A stretch of DNA of 64,000 nucleotides from CBDCWA01 sp965223255. GTDB taxonomy: Bacteria > Pseudomonadota > Alphaproteobacteria > Rhizobiales > Hyphomicrobiaceae. The stretch spans positions 2,728,001 to 2,792,000 of the forward strand of contig CBDCWA010000004.1 of NCBI GenBank assembly GCA_965223255.1. Reading direction: 5' to 3'. Below the pieces are notes generated by a model that was given only the letters and a program-made list of their open reading frames with translations, was not told where the DNA came from and did no database searches. Below are positions 18,291 to 25,803 of this stretch, piece after piece. Both the position numbers and the translations under genes were made by a program. Each line of letters begins with the position of its first letter. The stretch's first letter is position 1.

Positions 18291-18633
18291 GCACAACGTT
18301 CCGTCATCTCAGAAGCCGCCACCATGCGCCTCAATGTGAACGGCGAATTTGCCGACACCGATCATGTCGGCCGTTTGGCGTATCTCGTTAGAGTGGTCAT
18401 CAGTTAGACTTTCAGGCTCTCAACTGTCGTCTACGGCCGCTTTCAGACCAATACTCCCTTGGGGCACCGCGCAAGCGTCGATTCCGACCCTATTCGGAAG
18501 TGGTGCCATCCAATCACAAAGGGTTAAAATGCCACCTAACTAGCAGGTTTTACCAAATATTCGCGCGCCATGTGGCGCTTATGCAACTCGATGTTGCTGT
18601 TTATCTGCTAATCTCGGTACGTCGGAATTTATA
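18291..18633. other. Intergenic stretch, decayed DNA
   Basis: Follows the broken IS3 transposase. No terminal repeat or gene was recognised. It ends in the tandem repeat before the outer-membrane protein gene. Confidence 0.35.
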
Positions 18634-18681
18634 CGTTGCTTTGCGGAAGCGTTGCTTTGCGGAAGCGTTGTTTTGCGGAAG
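18634..18681 (+). repeat. Three tandem 16-bp repeats
   Basis: CGTTGCTTTGCGGAAG occurs twice in a row, followed by a third unit with one change (CTTTG to TTTTG). A partial phrase, AATGCGGAG, follows twice more before the start codon of the barrel protein. This lies in the likely leader or promoter of that gene, so copy number could affect its expression. Confidence 0.85.
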
Positions 18682-18716
18682 CAATGCGGAGTGGACCAGT
18701 AATGCGGAGTAGACTG

Positions 18717-19400
18717 ATGAAACGTGCGTTGTTATTTTCGATAGTGTCGGTTTTGTTTATGACGCCGGCTCTTGCGAGTGGGCCCTCAGCGCCTGCACCT
18801 TTTACCTGGTCGGGATTATATGGTGGCCTTCATTTGGGTTATGGCCAACACGATACTGATATGCTCTACGACACCGGTGATGGTGGCACGCTGCAATCTT
18901 TTGAAGCAGATGGGGCTGTTGCTGGCGTTCACGTTGGCTGGAACCAACAGGTTGCTGGCTTTGTCATCGGTATTGAAGCCGATGCGAGCATTACTGGTAT
19001 CGATGGGAGCTCCGCAAGTGGCAGTGGTGAGGCTGTTCAGGATGTCGTAGGTGTGGATCTTGACCATCTTCTGTCGTTGCGCGCCCGCCTCGGTTTTGCA
19101 TCTGGCAACTGGCTTATCTACGCTACCGCTGGTATCGCGCGGGCTGAATGGGATCTGTCATTCAATGACGGGGACGCTCCTGCCGACAACGGAAGCGCTT
19201 CGATTTCTGAAACCGGAGCGGTCTATGGTGCCGGTGTCGAAGTAGCTCTCGCATCCAACTTACTTTTTCGTGCCGAATACCTCCATTACGATGTTGGCAA
19301 GTCTCTTGACCTGGGCGGTTTTTTGGATGGCGAAGCGGGGAACTTTATTACAGTCGACGACGTTCGCGTTTTCCGTGTTGGTGTCAGCGCAAAATTCTGA
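18717..19400 (+). CDS. Omp25/OmpA-like outer-membrane beta-barrel protein
   Basis: 227 residues: signal peptide MKRALLFSIVSVLFMTPALA, then a small porin-like barrel of about eight strands beginning FTWSGLYGGLHLGYG, with alternating aromatic strands (WLIYATAGIARAEWDL, NLLFRAEYLHYDVGK) and a terminal VRVFRVGVSAKF ending in the C-terminal Phe used by outer-membrane assembly. This is the Omp25/Omp31-type group common in Hyphomicrobiales. The frame extends to 18636 through the tandem repeat, but the signal peptide fixes the start at 18717. A paralogue lies at 20881-21582 on the other strand. Confidence 0.9.
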   Translation: MKRALLFSIVSVLFMTPALASGPSAPAPFTWSGLYGGLHLGYGQHDTDMLYDTGDGGTLQSFEADGAVAGVHVGWNQQVAGFVIGIEADASITGIDGSSASGSGEAVQDVVGVDLDHLLSLRARLGFASGNWLIYATAGIARAEWDLSFNDGDAPADNGSASISETGAVYGAGVEVALASNLLFRAEYLHYDVGKSLDLGGFLDGEAGNFITVDDVRVFRVGVSAKF

Positions 19401-19426
19401 ACGAACCATAACTCAGAAATTGGACC

Positions 19427-19455
19427 GGGTGCCGCGGTGTCGGCACCCTTTTTTT
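19427..19455 (+). terminator. Rho-independent terminator
   Basis: Stem GGGTGCCG / CGGCACCC with a 6-nt loop, followed by seven T residues. It starts 27 bp after the stop codon of the barrel protein. Confidence 0.92.
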
Positions 19456-19591
19456 GTCCCGGTCACAACGATAGAATTGAATTTCTTGGTCGAAGATTGT
19501 TTCAGGCAACCGTTGTGAGCACCAAAGTACCCCACAACCATCACCAAATAATTCACTTGAAGAGAACAAAACTCGCCCATTTCTGTTGATT

Positions 19592-19690
19592 GCCCGTCGC
19601 GACGTCATAACCGGTCATCACATCAGCGCCCATGCCGATAGCGGACATGATCCAGTTGTTCCGCAAAACGTTATATCCGGAACAGACGCC
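19592..19690 (+). repeat. Dispersed intergenic repeat, copy 1
   Basis: Contains CCCATGCCGATAGCGGACAT, then GTTCCGCAAAACGT and the closing arm CCGGAACAG. It lacks the downstream part seen in copies 2, 4, 6 and 7. Its right end touches the stop of the methyltransferase gene. Confidence 0.85.
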
Positions 19691-19692
19691 GT

Positions 19693-20340
19693 TCAGCGCA
19701 AATCAGCACTGACAGCCCAATAATATTTCAGCTCAGTCACTGATACACTTGTTGCAATTGCGCCAAGTGATCGCTCAAGATCCTCGCGCGACGGAAAGTT
19801 CTTCAATACCTCGTATGCTGCTCCATTCGCCAGCCGGCGGTGCTGGTAGCTATTGCCATCGTCGTCAGTGTGAGAGACTGGTGTGCTAGAACCTTCCACA
19901 TACCGATTGTCTATCATCAGCAAGCGCCCACCAGCGGTCAAGCGTGAAGCTAAGTGCGTTAGAAACTTCGATTGGTTGGCGATCTCCACATGAGACCACC
20001 AGAAATGCGCCATGCACGTGTCGAACCGTCGGCGAGTTTCGGGCAGCGCATAGGCATTGGCTTTCAGAAACTCAATATGCTCGCCAAGGTTCTTCGCACG
20101 TGCGATTTCTAAGGGGCCAGAGTTGACGTCGGTGGCCAGGACGAACTTAGCACCTGGCGCGGCGACAGCGGTCCAGTAGCCCGTACCACACGCTACCTCC
20201 AGGATTGTACGTTCCTGCGTTTCCCGCTGCAGCCAAGTCTTAAGTTTCTGGAGTTCAATTTGGCGCTCAGGCTTTTCATAGACGCGCTCGTATTCCTTGG
20301 CACGCGCCTGATAGTAGTCCGTCATCGCAGGCTTAACCAT
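19693..20340 (-). CDS. Class I SAM-dependent methyltransferase
   Basis: 215 residues. The SAM site is TILEVACGTGYWTAVAAPG, followed by the acidic strand end ATDVNSG, then ANAYALPETRRRFDTCMAHF and ASRLTAGGRLLMIDN, all typical of small-molecule methyltransferases. The acceptor is unknown. The frame opens at 20397, but the ATG at 20340 has GAGG 5 bases upstream and starts with MVKPAMTDYYQARAKEYERV, a common family opening. It is flanked on both sides by copies of a dispersed repeat, in the accessory zone. Confidence 0.88.
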   Translation of the reverse strand: MVKPAMTDYYQARAKEYERVYEKPERQIELQKLKTWLQRETQERTILEVACGTGYWTAVAAPGAKFVLATDVNSGPLEIARAKNLGEHIEFLKANAYALPETRRRFDTCMAHFWWSHVEIANQSKFLTHLASRLTAGGRLLMIDNRYVEGSSTPVSHTDDDGNSYQHRRLANGAAYEVLKNFPSREDLERSLGAIATSVSVTELKYYWAVSADLR

Positions 20341-20417
20341 CGGCACCTCTATTGCAGCGAAGTCAGGGAGTGCTGCTAATTCATTGCCCTCTGGCAAGCA
20401 ATGACAGAAGGCTCATG

Positions 20418-20580
20418 AATGGCCCATCGCGACTTCACAATTTGGCATTGAAGCAGCTGCCATGTCGAAAGCGGACACGATTTCGCCGACTAATTGTTCC
20501 AAAAAACGTTACATCCGCAACAGAGGCCAGGGTCCGTTGCGACCTGTTAGCGGACATCGGACCAGTGACACGATTGACCC
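20418..20580 (+). repeat. Dispersed intergenic repeat, copy 2 (near full length)
   Basis: Begins AATGGCCCATCGCGACTTCA, continues through CCATGTCGAAAGCGGACA, a degenerate GTTCCAAAAAACGTTACATC, CAGAGGCCAGGGTCCG and CGGACATCGGACCAGTGACA. Together with copy 7 it defines the full repeat of about 165-180 bp. Confidence 0.85.
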
Positions 20581-20824
20581 CAACCAGACTCTGTGCGAGT
20601 GTGCAACACTCATGTTGCATTGAGGTTCGATGCCGAGCTCGTCGGCGTATGCGCTGCATCATTTTACCAATTGCAGGGCAGTGGGGTCTGCACGGCCGCT
20701 TCTCATCCGAAACCAGTTTCGTTCTATTGTGTTCGATGGATCTATGACCGCTTGGATGAAGTGACGCGGGCGTCTCTACTATGGGCCCAAAATGGCAATT
20801 AAGATCAGATCCTACAAAACATTC

Positions 20825-20853
20825 GACCCGCCGCAATCTTATCGCGGCGGGTC
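20825..20853 (-). terminator. Hairpin, probable terminator of the reverse-strand barrel gene
   Basis: GACCCGCCGC / GCGGCGGGTC is a perfect 10-bp stem with a 9-nt loop, 28 bp past the stop of the gene at 20881-21582. The following T-tract in the reverse direction is short (GAATGTTTTG), so efficiency is uncertain. Confidence 0.65.
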
Positions 20854-20880
20854 GTCACTATGCGGTCAATAAACTGTATC

Positions 20881-21582
20881 TCAGAACTTCCAACTAGCTC
20901 TTACTGTTAGTAGCTGAATATCGGCGTCAATAGACGCGTGGTCCTGCAACGTAAAGCCATTCGTGTCGACGTCCAGGCGATCGTCAACGTTCAACGCGAT
21001 GTAGTCGTATTGGACACCAAATATCAGGTTATTCGACCAAGCATACTCCAGACCAACGCCAAGATTCCATCCACTTTCGCGATCGCTACTGGAAGACGTC
21101 AAAGTTCCCGTGCTGATCACATTCGAGGAAATATCAACTTCAGCAGAGGCGTAACCGCCTTTTAGGTATACAAGCGAACGCTCTCCAACGGGGACCCCAA
21201 GCCTTAGAGCGACGATAAAGATATCGTCGACAATTGCTGTACGCGATCGATCAGCTACAAGAGTTGACGTCACGGTTTCGTCGAGGTCGGCAGCGGTGTA
21301 GGACAACTCGACGCCGATAACGAAAGTTCCGAACTGCTGTTGAATGCCGCCATGTACCCCTCCGGCGAAAGAAGAGGCGCTGAATGACAGCGGTTCTACA
21401 AGAGGAACCAACGGTTGATTATGGGAATAGTCGACGTCAGCCCAGGCCCCGCCAATATGCGCACCTAAATACCAGCCACTCCAATTGTAGGGGGTTCCAG
21501 CTGGGGCGATCGAAGGCCCACTCGCATAAGCAGATGACACAAATCCCAATGACAGAAATAGGCCAAGCACAATACGGATCAT
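20881..21582 (-). CDS. Omp25/OmpA-like outer-membrane beta-barrel protein
   Basis: 233 residues: signal peptide MIRIVLGLFLSLGFVSSAYA, mature start SGPSIAPAGTPYNWSGWY, then LGAHIGGAWADVDY and a small barrel (FAGGVHGGIQQQFGTFVIGV, WNLGVGLEYAWSNNLIFGVQ) ending in VRASWKF with the C-terminal Phe. It is related to the barrel protein at 18717-19400 in the signal and first strands and in length, but differs clearly in the loops. It sits in the outer membrane; function is likely structural or host/environment contact, unknown in detail. Confidence 0.9.
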   Translation of the reverse strand: MIRIVLGLFLSLGFVSSAYASGPSIAPAGTPYNWSGWYLGAHIGGAWADVDYSHNQPLVPLVEPLSFSASSFAGGVHGGIQQQFGTFVIGVELSYTAADLDETVTSTLVADRSRTAIVDDIFIVALRLGVPVGERSLVYLKGGYASAEVDISSNVISTGTLTSSSSDRESGWNLGVGLEYAWSNNLIFGVQYDYIALNVDDRLDVDTNGFTLQDHASIDADIQLLTVRASWKF

Positions 21583-22588
21583 TGGTTTTACTCCACGCTA
21601 ATCAACAAACTGGTACAATTATTCAGCAGCCATAATGGCGCCACATTAACACAATGCTGGAGTTTGCGTGTGATGCATCGGCAACATTTGTGTCCAATAA
21701 TCTGAGTGAACGGAATAACAAGTAGTTGGAATTTTGTGCCTGCGAGCCATCAACATCCCAGTTTGTATTCTCTCGATAATGAGCAAAACAATAACCCAAA
21801 TATGCGCTGCCCTGCTGATCCCATAAGAGTACACTTAGTTCCGGCCAATTGGGCATTTGCCGCGGCGGTCATTTCCTTTGTACTCGATCGTTTCGCCGGT
21901 TACACAATAATGTGGTCTTTAACGGTTCAGACGGGTCATTCTGGCCGTCGGCAAGATCAGATCCCAGCGGCAGATGTTAGTCGGTGAGCAACCGTGAAAA
22001 AAAATTGCTACTGAACGAGTTGCGACGCAGCAATTTTTGAGCGCAAGCACGGCTAAGACAACACTCGACGGCTGATCGTCCGCATTCAACTTATGGTGCT
22101 GTTGGCCCATCACGTCGCTGCTGTTTCCAGTGGTGGCAGCTTTGATCCGATAGCCGAACAATCCGTCATGAAACTTCGTTCCGCAAAACGTGAGTTCCGG
22201 AACGAGTGAGTAAATCGACTTGGCACTAAATAGTGAGTAGCCTGGTGAGAGCAACTCAAGTATCGAAATTTCTTTGAACTTTAACCGGGCAGAAGATTGA
22301 GCCGCTGTCCACTCGACCAAACGCCGTGAGCGGTGTTCCGTTGCCGTTCTCAATTGTCCATAATACCACTTATCAGTAGCCAGAACTTGGCGCTTCGTCG
22401 CCATTGTTGTTGAAAATGCTCTTATGCTGTCTTACACCACGTTTATAATCCTGCTGAGCCACGTCAATACCTCTACAAGACGGGCAAGTGCGTCGATCAC
22501 TTCTAGCGCTTGGACCGGGTGCCTCGGGTGCTGACTTGCACGAGGTGGCGGGGTATCATTGTTGAGCAAAAGAAAACAAAGGTGCTCG
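21583..22588. other. One-kilobase stretch without a supported gene
   Basis: Open frames on both strands lack recognisable domains. A short copy of the dispersed repeat core (copy 3) lies at 22178-22206. The stretch is more AT-rich than its neighbours and reads like decayed DNA. Confidence 0.45.
22178..22206 (+). repeat. Dispersed intergenic repeat, copy 3 (core hairpin only)
   Basis: GTTCCGCAAAACGTGAGTTC followed by CGGAAC: only the hairpin core of the repeat family is retained, with intact GTTCCG/CGGAAC arms. Confidence 0.75.
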
Positions 22589-22939
22589 ATGGAACGGATC
22601 ATCCCGCTACCGGCTGGTGCAGTTGGGTTCGACATCGTCGTGCATGGCAATAAGATCCAACGAGGCCAGTCTGGACCCGCGCTAGCCATCGTGGTGACTC
22701 AGGACGGCAGGCGATCGGTCGAGACGCCAATCGAAACGCTCTCCAACCTGATCATGCCTGACGGTCGGATCTATAGCCTTAGCGACCCGGTAGAAGAATA
22801 TGAAACGCTCCGCGACTGGGCCGACTCGTCGAAACTCCGAGACCTTATCTGGGACCACAGAAACTGGGTCGCGGAGCTGATAACCGACGTCAATCCTAAT
22901 CTGTCGATCAAACTGTTCTGCGACGAGCCGGACGATTGA
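22589..22939 (+). CDS. Hypothetical protein, 116 residues
   Basis: Not recognised. The ATG at 22589 has AAGGTG about 5 bases upstream and is preferred over 22559. The sequence begins MERIIPLPAGAVGFDIVVHG, has a middle segment TLSNLIMPDGRIYSLSDPVE and an acidic, tryptophan-bearing helix region (DWADSSKLRDLIWDHRNWV), ending CDEPDD. It is soluble, acidic and without a signal peptide. Composition looks coding. No neighbour suggests a role; it lies in the repeat-rich accessory zone. Confidence 0.6.
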   Translation: MERIIPLPAGAVGFDIVVHGNKIQRGQSGPALAIVVTQDGRRSVETPIETLSNLIMPDGRIYSLSDPVEEYETLRDWADSSKLRDLIWDHRNWVAELITDVNPNLSIKLFCDEPDD

Positions 22940-23437
22940 GCAGTCAACCGTCGAGAAAGCAACATGCTCGCAAGTAACATTCAGAGCGCCCGGATTTGAT
23001 CGCTCTGAACTCTGCCAACATTTAATGGCGCGTGCTGCCCCGGTCAGTTGCCGAGCCGCCCTCCGGCGCTGCGATTTCTTCGCCAAAACCCTTGGACCGC
23101 AGTAAAGTCTGTCCGATATAGCAGCTTCCAATTCTAATTTGCTAAAAACGCAGCATTGCTCAAAATCGATCGTCTTCGGCTGCTGCGCGGATTACCAATT
23201 GATCGGTCATTGAACCGGTCGTAAAACCCCTAAGGAGGTTGGTATCTATTTTGGCGCTCCCTACCGCGGCCCCTACCAACCGCCGAACAATTAAGATTCC
23301 TGGTTTCCGCTCCTTGCTTATCCCTTATCCGACCAACTTTTAGACCACCCAGTTTACAAGCTGTAGTGCCCTATAGGCTTGTTCCGTTCCCATACCATCA
23401 ATAGGCTCTGAGGATACTCAGACTGAAAGGGACGAAT
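22940..23437. other. Intergenic stretch, no gene seen
   Basis: A weak AGAGCG...CGCTCT hairpin at about 22982-23006 could terminate the upstream gene, though no T-tract follows. Nothing else was recognised. Confidence 0.4.
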
Positions 23438-23620
23438 ATGCAGACCGACCGCTATACTAAGACAGTGCTGACCGTGATTGCCGTCGCTTTGTGCGTCATT
23501 GCGTTTCGAATGAATGGTCCGCTGCCGGCAACTGCGCAAGGCGCGTCATGCGGCGGAAGTATGGGGAACCCCTGCTACGTCTCATCCTCAAACCTCACTG
23601 GCACGCCCGTTTCCTTTTGA
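23438..23620 (+). CDS. Small membrane-anchored or secreted protein, 60 residues
   Basis: The opening MQTDRYTKTVLTVIAVALCV, with one hydrophobic helix (about 8-25), is a recurrent start of small uncharacterised proteins. AAAGGGA lies 5-6 bases before the ATG. After ATAQG the short mature part is Ser/Gly/Asn-rich with two cysteines (SCGGSMGNPCYV). Probably exported, or held by its N-terminal helix. Function unknown. Confidence 0.65.
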   Translation: MQTDRYTKTVLTVIAVALCVIAFRMNGPLPATAQGASCGGSMGNPCYVSSSNLTGTPVSF

Positions 23621-23961
23621 GATCGCCTGCGGTGCTTATCTGCGAAACATGCAACTCAATTAGAAATTGAGCTGGCTCTTCTCCTACTGAGCTGTTCCGC
23701 AAAACGTGAGTTTCGGAACAGAGACCAGGGACTGTTCTGCCCTGCAAGAGGACATCGGACCAGTGACGCGATTTGGTCTTCCCCCGTTTGAGTAGACATA
23801 GATGCCTGTCATACGGAGCGATTTGGCACCCCGTGAACGTGCCAACGGCTCACGAGCTATGACTGCTGCCTCCGATACCCAGATTACGCCCACGGCCCAC
23901 TAAGGTCCGCCATAGTGTTCAACCAAAGCATGCGTTAAAGTTAAACATGGAGGTTGGAGTA
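23621..23961. other. Intergenic stretch containing repeat copy 4
   Basis: Repeat copy 4 occupies 23693-23776. The remainder, up to the decarboxylase ribosome site at about 23949, shows no gene. Confidence 0.45.
23693..23776 (+). repeat. Dispersed intergenic repeat, copy 4
   Basis: Starts at the hairpin GTTCCGCAAAACGTGAGTTT / CGGAAC, continues CAGAGACCAGGGACTG, CCCTGCAAGAGGACATCGGA and ends CCAGTGACGCGATT. It lacks the left part seen in copies 2, 5 and 7. Confidence 0.88.
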
Positions 23962-24957
23962 ATGGCGGGCAAAATCGCTTTGGAGGAGCACTTCGCTATT
24001 GCAGAGACAGTCGAGGCAACAGCGATCTTCGTTCCGCAATCGCATTGGCCGGAACTCAAAGGCCGTTTTCTTGATGCAGGCGAGCGACGACTTGCGGAAA
24101 TGGATGCCAACGGCATCGACATGATGATATTGTCGCTTAATGGACCGGGCGTTCAGGCTGTTACTGATACGCAGGAGGCCGTTGACCTTGCCCAACGTGC
24201 AAACGACCACTTAGCTGAGGTGGTGGCCAGAAGGCCGGATCGATTTCAAGGTTTTGCGGCGCTACCGATGCTGGACCCAGAACCCGCAGCACGAGAGTTG
24301 GAACGGTGCATTATTGAACTTGGCTTTCGAGGCGCACTGGTTAACGGGTTCAGTCAACTCGGCGAGGATCCCGCCCCCATTTTCTACGATATAGAACGTT
24401 ACCGCCCATTCTGGGCAATGGCCGAGGCGTTATCCGCTCCGTTTTACTTGCATCCGCGCAATCCGGCCAAGCATCTAAGTGCAGCCTACGAAGACCATCC
24501 TTGGTTGCTTGGTCCCTATTGGGCGTTTGCTCAAGAAACCGCAGTTCATGCGTTGCGTTTGATGTGCTCCGGTTTGTTTGACGCCCATCCCAGGCTGTCA
24601 ATTGTGTTGGGCCACTTGGGCGAAGGGCTACCTTTCCACATCTGGCGGTGTGATCACCGTAACTCAATTCTGGGTATGAAGGCAGACTATCCGGCTGTGC
24701 ACACGTTGCAGCACTACCTAAGCCACAATTTCTTCCTGACTTGCTCGGGCAATTTTTCGACTCCCGCTTTTCTCACAGCAATTATGGAGATGGGATCGGA
24801 TCGGATTATGTTTTCGGTGGATTGGCCCTACGAAGAGATGTCGGAAGCGATAGCCTGGTTGGAATCGACTCCCATCGCACCCGCAGACCGCCAAAAGATT
24901 GAGCGGGATAATGCCATTTCGCTGTTCAAGCTTGGCGGTATTGACCGCGCTTGGTAG
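23962..24957 (+). CDS. Gamma-resorcylate (2,6-dihydroxybenzoate) decarboxylase family protein
   Basis: 331 residues, amidohydrolase superfamily. It matches my memory of rhizobial gamma-resorcylate decarboxylase along its length: GKIALEEHFAI (Glu8/His10 metal ligands), DANGIDMMILSLNGPGVQA, RPDRFQGFAALPMLDP, GALVNGFSQLGED, FYLHPRNP, FAQETAVHALRLMCSGLFD, LGHLGEGLP and the metal Asp in FSVDWPYE. The enzyme removes CO2 from 2,6-dihydroxybenzoate to give resorcinol, reversibly. The ATG at 23962 has GGAGG 8 bases upstream. The usual resorcinol hydroxylase and hydroxyquinol dioxygenase genes are not beside it. Confidence 0.9.
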   Translation: MAGKIALEEHFAIAETVEATAIFVPQSHWPELKGRFLDAGERRLAEMDANGIDMMILSLNGPGVQAVTDTQEAVDLAQRANDHLAEVVARRPDRFQGFAALPMLDPEPAARELERCIIELGFRGALVNGFSQLGEDPAPIFYDIERYRPFWAMAEALSAPFYLHPRNPAKHLSAAYEDHPWLLGPYWAFAQETAVHALRLMCSGLFDAHPRLSIVLGHLGEGLPFHIWRCDHRNSILGMKADYPAVHTLQHYLSHNFFLTCSGNFSTPAFLTAIMEMGSDRIMFSVDWPYEEMSEAIAWLESTPIAPADRQKIERDNAISLFKLGGIDRAW

Positions 24958-25048
24958 TGCCAGTTAACGGCGCAGCTCAGCATACATGGGTATTGATATC
25001 ATATGCTGCAGGACTGCAAGCCCAGTTACAACTGATCGAAATGACCAC

Positions 25049-25157
25049 AAATGGCCCATTGCGAGTTCACAACTCTCCATCGCAGCAGCTTCCATGTCGA
25101 AAGCGGACATGATCCGGTTGCCAATTGTTCCGCAAAACGCTGCTCTCGGAATTGGCC
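25049..25157 (+). repeat. Dispersed intergenic repeat, copy 5
   Basis: AATGGCCCATTGCGAGTTCA, then CCATGTCGAAAGCGGACATG, GTTCCGCAAAACG and a closing arm CGGAAT, which still pairs with GTTCCG through a G-U. The right part seen in copies 4 and 6 is missing. Confidence 0.85.
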
Positions 25158-25202
25158 ATCATTCATCTTCAGTCAGATATCACTGCATGTTAGTATAGTA
25201 GC

Positions 25203-25682
25203 ATGACTATACCCAAGAACAGAATTTGCCTGATGCTGGATAAGGGTGCGGAAGAGGCAGCCCGCTTCTATGCTGCAACCTTTCCCGACAGTTCAGTAGG
25301 TGCGATCCAGCTAGCCCCTAGCGACCATCCATCGGGCAACGCAGGAGAAGTGCTGGCCGTAGAGTTTACTGTGCTCGGCATACCGTGCCTTGGTGTGAAC
25401 GGAGGCCGGTATTTTAAACACGGTGAGGCTTTTTCCTTTCAAATTGCGACTGACACGCAAGAAGAGACGGATCGGTATTGGAGCGCGATCGTCGGCAATG
25501 GTGGCGAAGAAAGCATGTGTGGCTGGTGCAAGGACAAGTGGGGCGTCTCTTGGCAGATTACTCCACGTACTCTGAGCGAAGCTATGGCCGCCGGTGGAAA
25601 TGAAGCGAAGCGCGCTTTCGATGCTATGATGGAGATGAAGAAGATTGATGTCGCAGCAATCGATGCAGCACGGCGTGGCTAG
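25203..25682 (+). CDS. VOC-superfamily protein, PhnB/3-demethylubiquinone methyltransferase-like
   Basis: 159 residues of the PF06983-type glyoxalase fold: ICLMLDKGAEEAARFYAATF, EVLAVEFTVLGIPCLGVNGG, FSFQIATDTQEETDRYWSAI and the end motif CGWCKDKWGVSWQITPRTL. Despite the family name, such proteins are not proven methyltransferases; many are uncharacterised metal-fold proteins. The ATG at 25203 has no clear ribosome site. It is flanked by repeat copies 5 and 6, so it is probably transcribed alone. Confidence 0.85.
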   Translation: MTIPKNRICLMLDKGAEEAARFYAATFPDSSVGAIQLAPSDHPSGNAGEVLAVEFTVLGIPCLGVNGGRYFKHGEAFSFQIATDTQEETDRYWSAIVGNGGEESMCGWCKDKWGVSWQITPRTLSEAMAAGGNEAKRAFDAMMEMKKIDVAAIDAARRG

Positions 25683-25718
25683 AAGTTCTGGATTGCGGGC
25701 ACGATCTGCATGTCACAT

Positions 25719-25803
25719 CGTTCCGCAAAACGTGAGTTTCGGAACAGCGGCCAGGGACCGATCTGCCCTGCAAGAGGACATCGGACCAGCGACGCGAATG
25801 ACC
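25719..25803 (+). repeat. Dispersed intergenic repeat, copy 6, interrupted by the IS element
   Basis: GTTCCGCAAAACGTGAGTTT / CGGAAC, then CAGCGGCCAGGGACCG, CCCTGCAAGAGGACATCGGA and CCAGCGACGCGAATGACC. The IS1182-type element begins at the next base, and the last four bases, GACC, form its target duplication. Confidence 0.88.

Larger units (their letters stand above)
20341..20880. other. Intergenic stretch with repeat copy 2 and a terminator
   Basis: Holds repeat copy 2 (20418-20580) and a 10-bp-stem hairpin at 20825-20853. No gene is supported. Confidence 0.5.

Noticed and set aside
18634..18681. CRISPR array
   Set aside because: The three units are contiguous with no spacers, so this is a tandem repeat. 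No CRISPR array or cas gene was seen anywhere.
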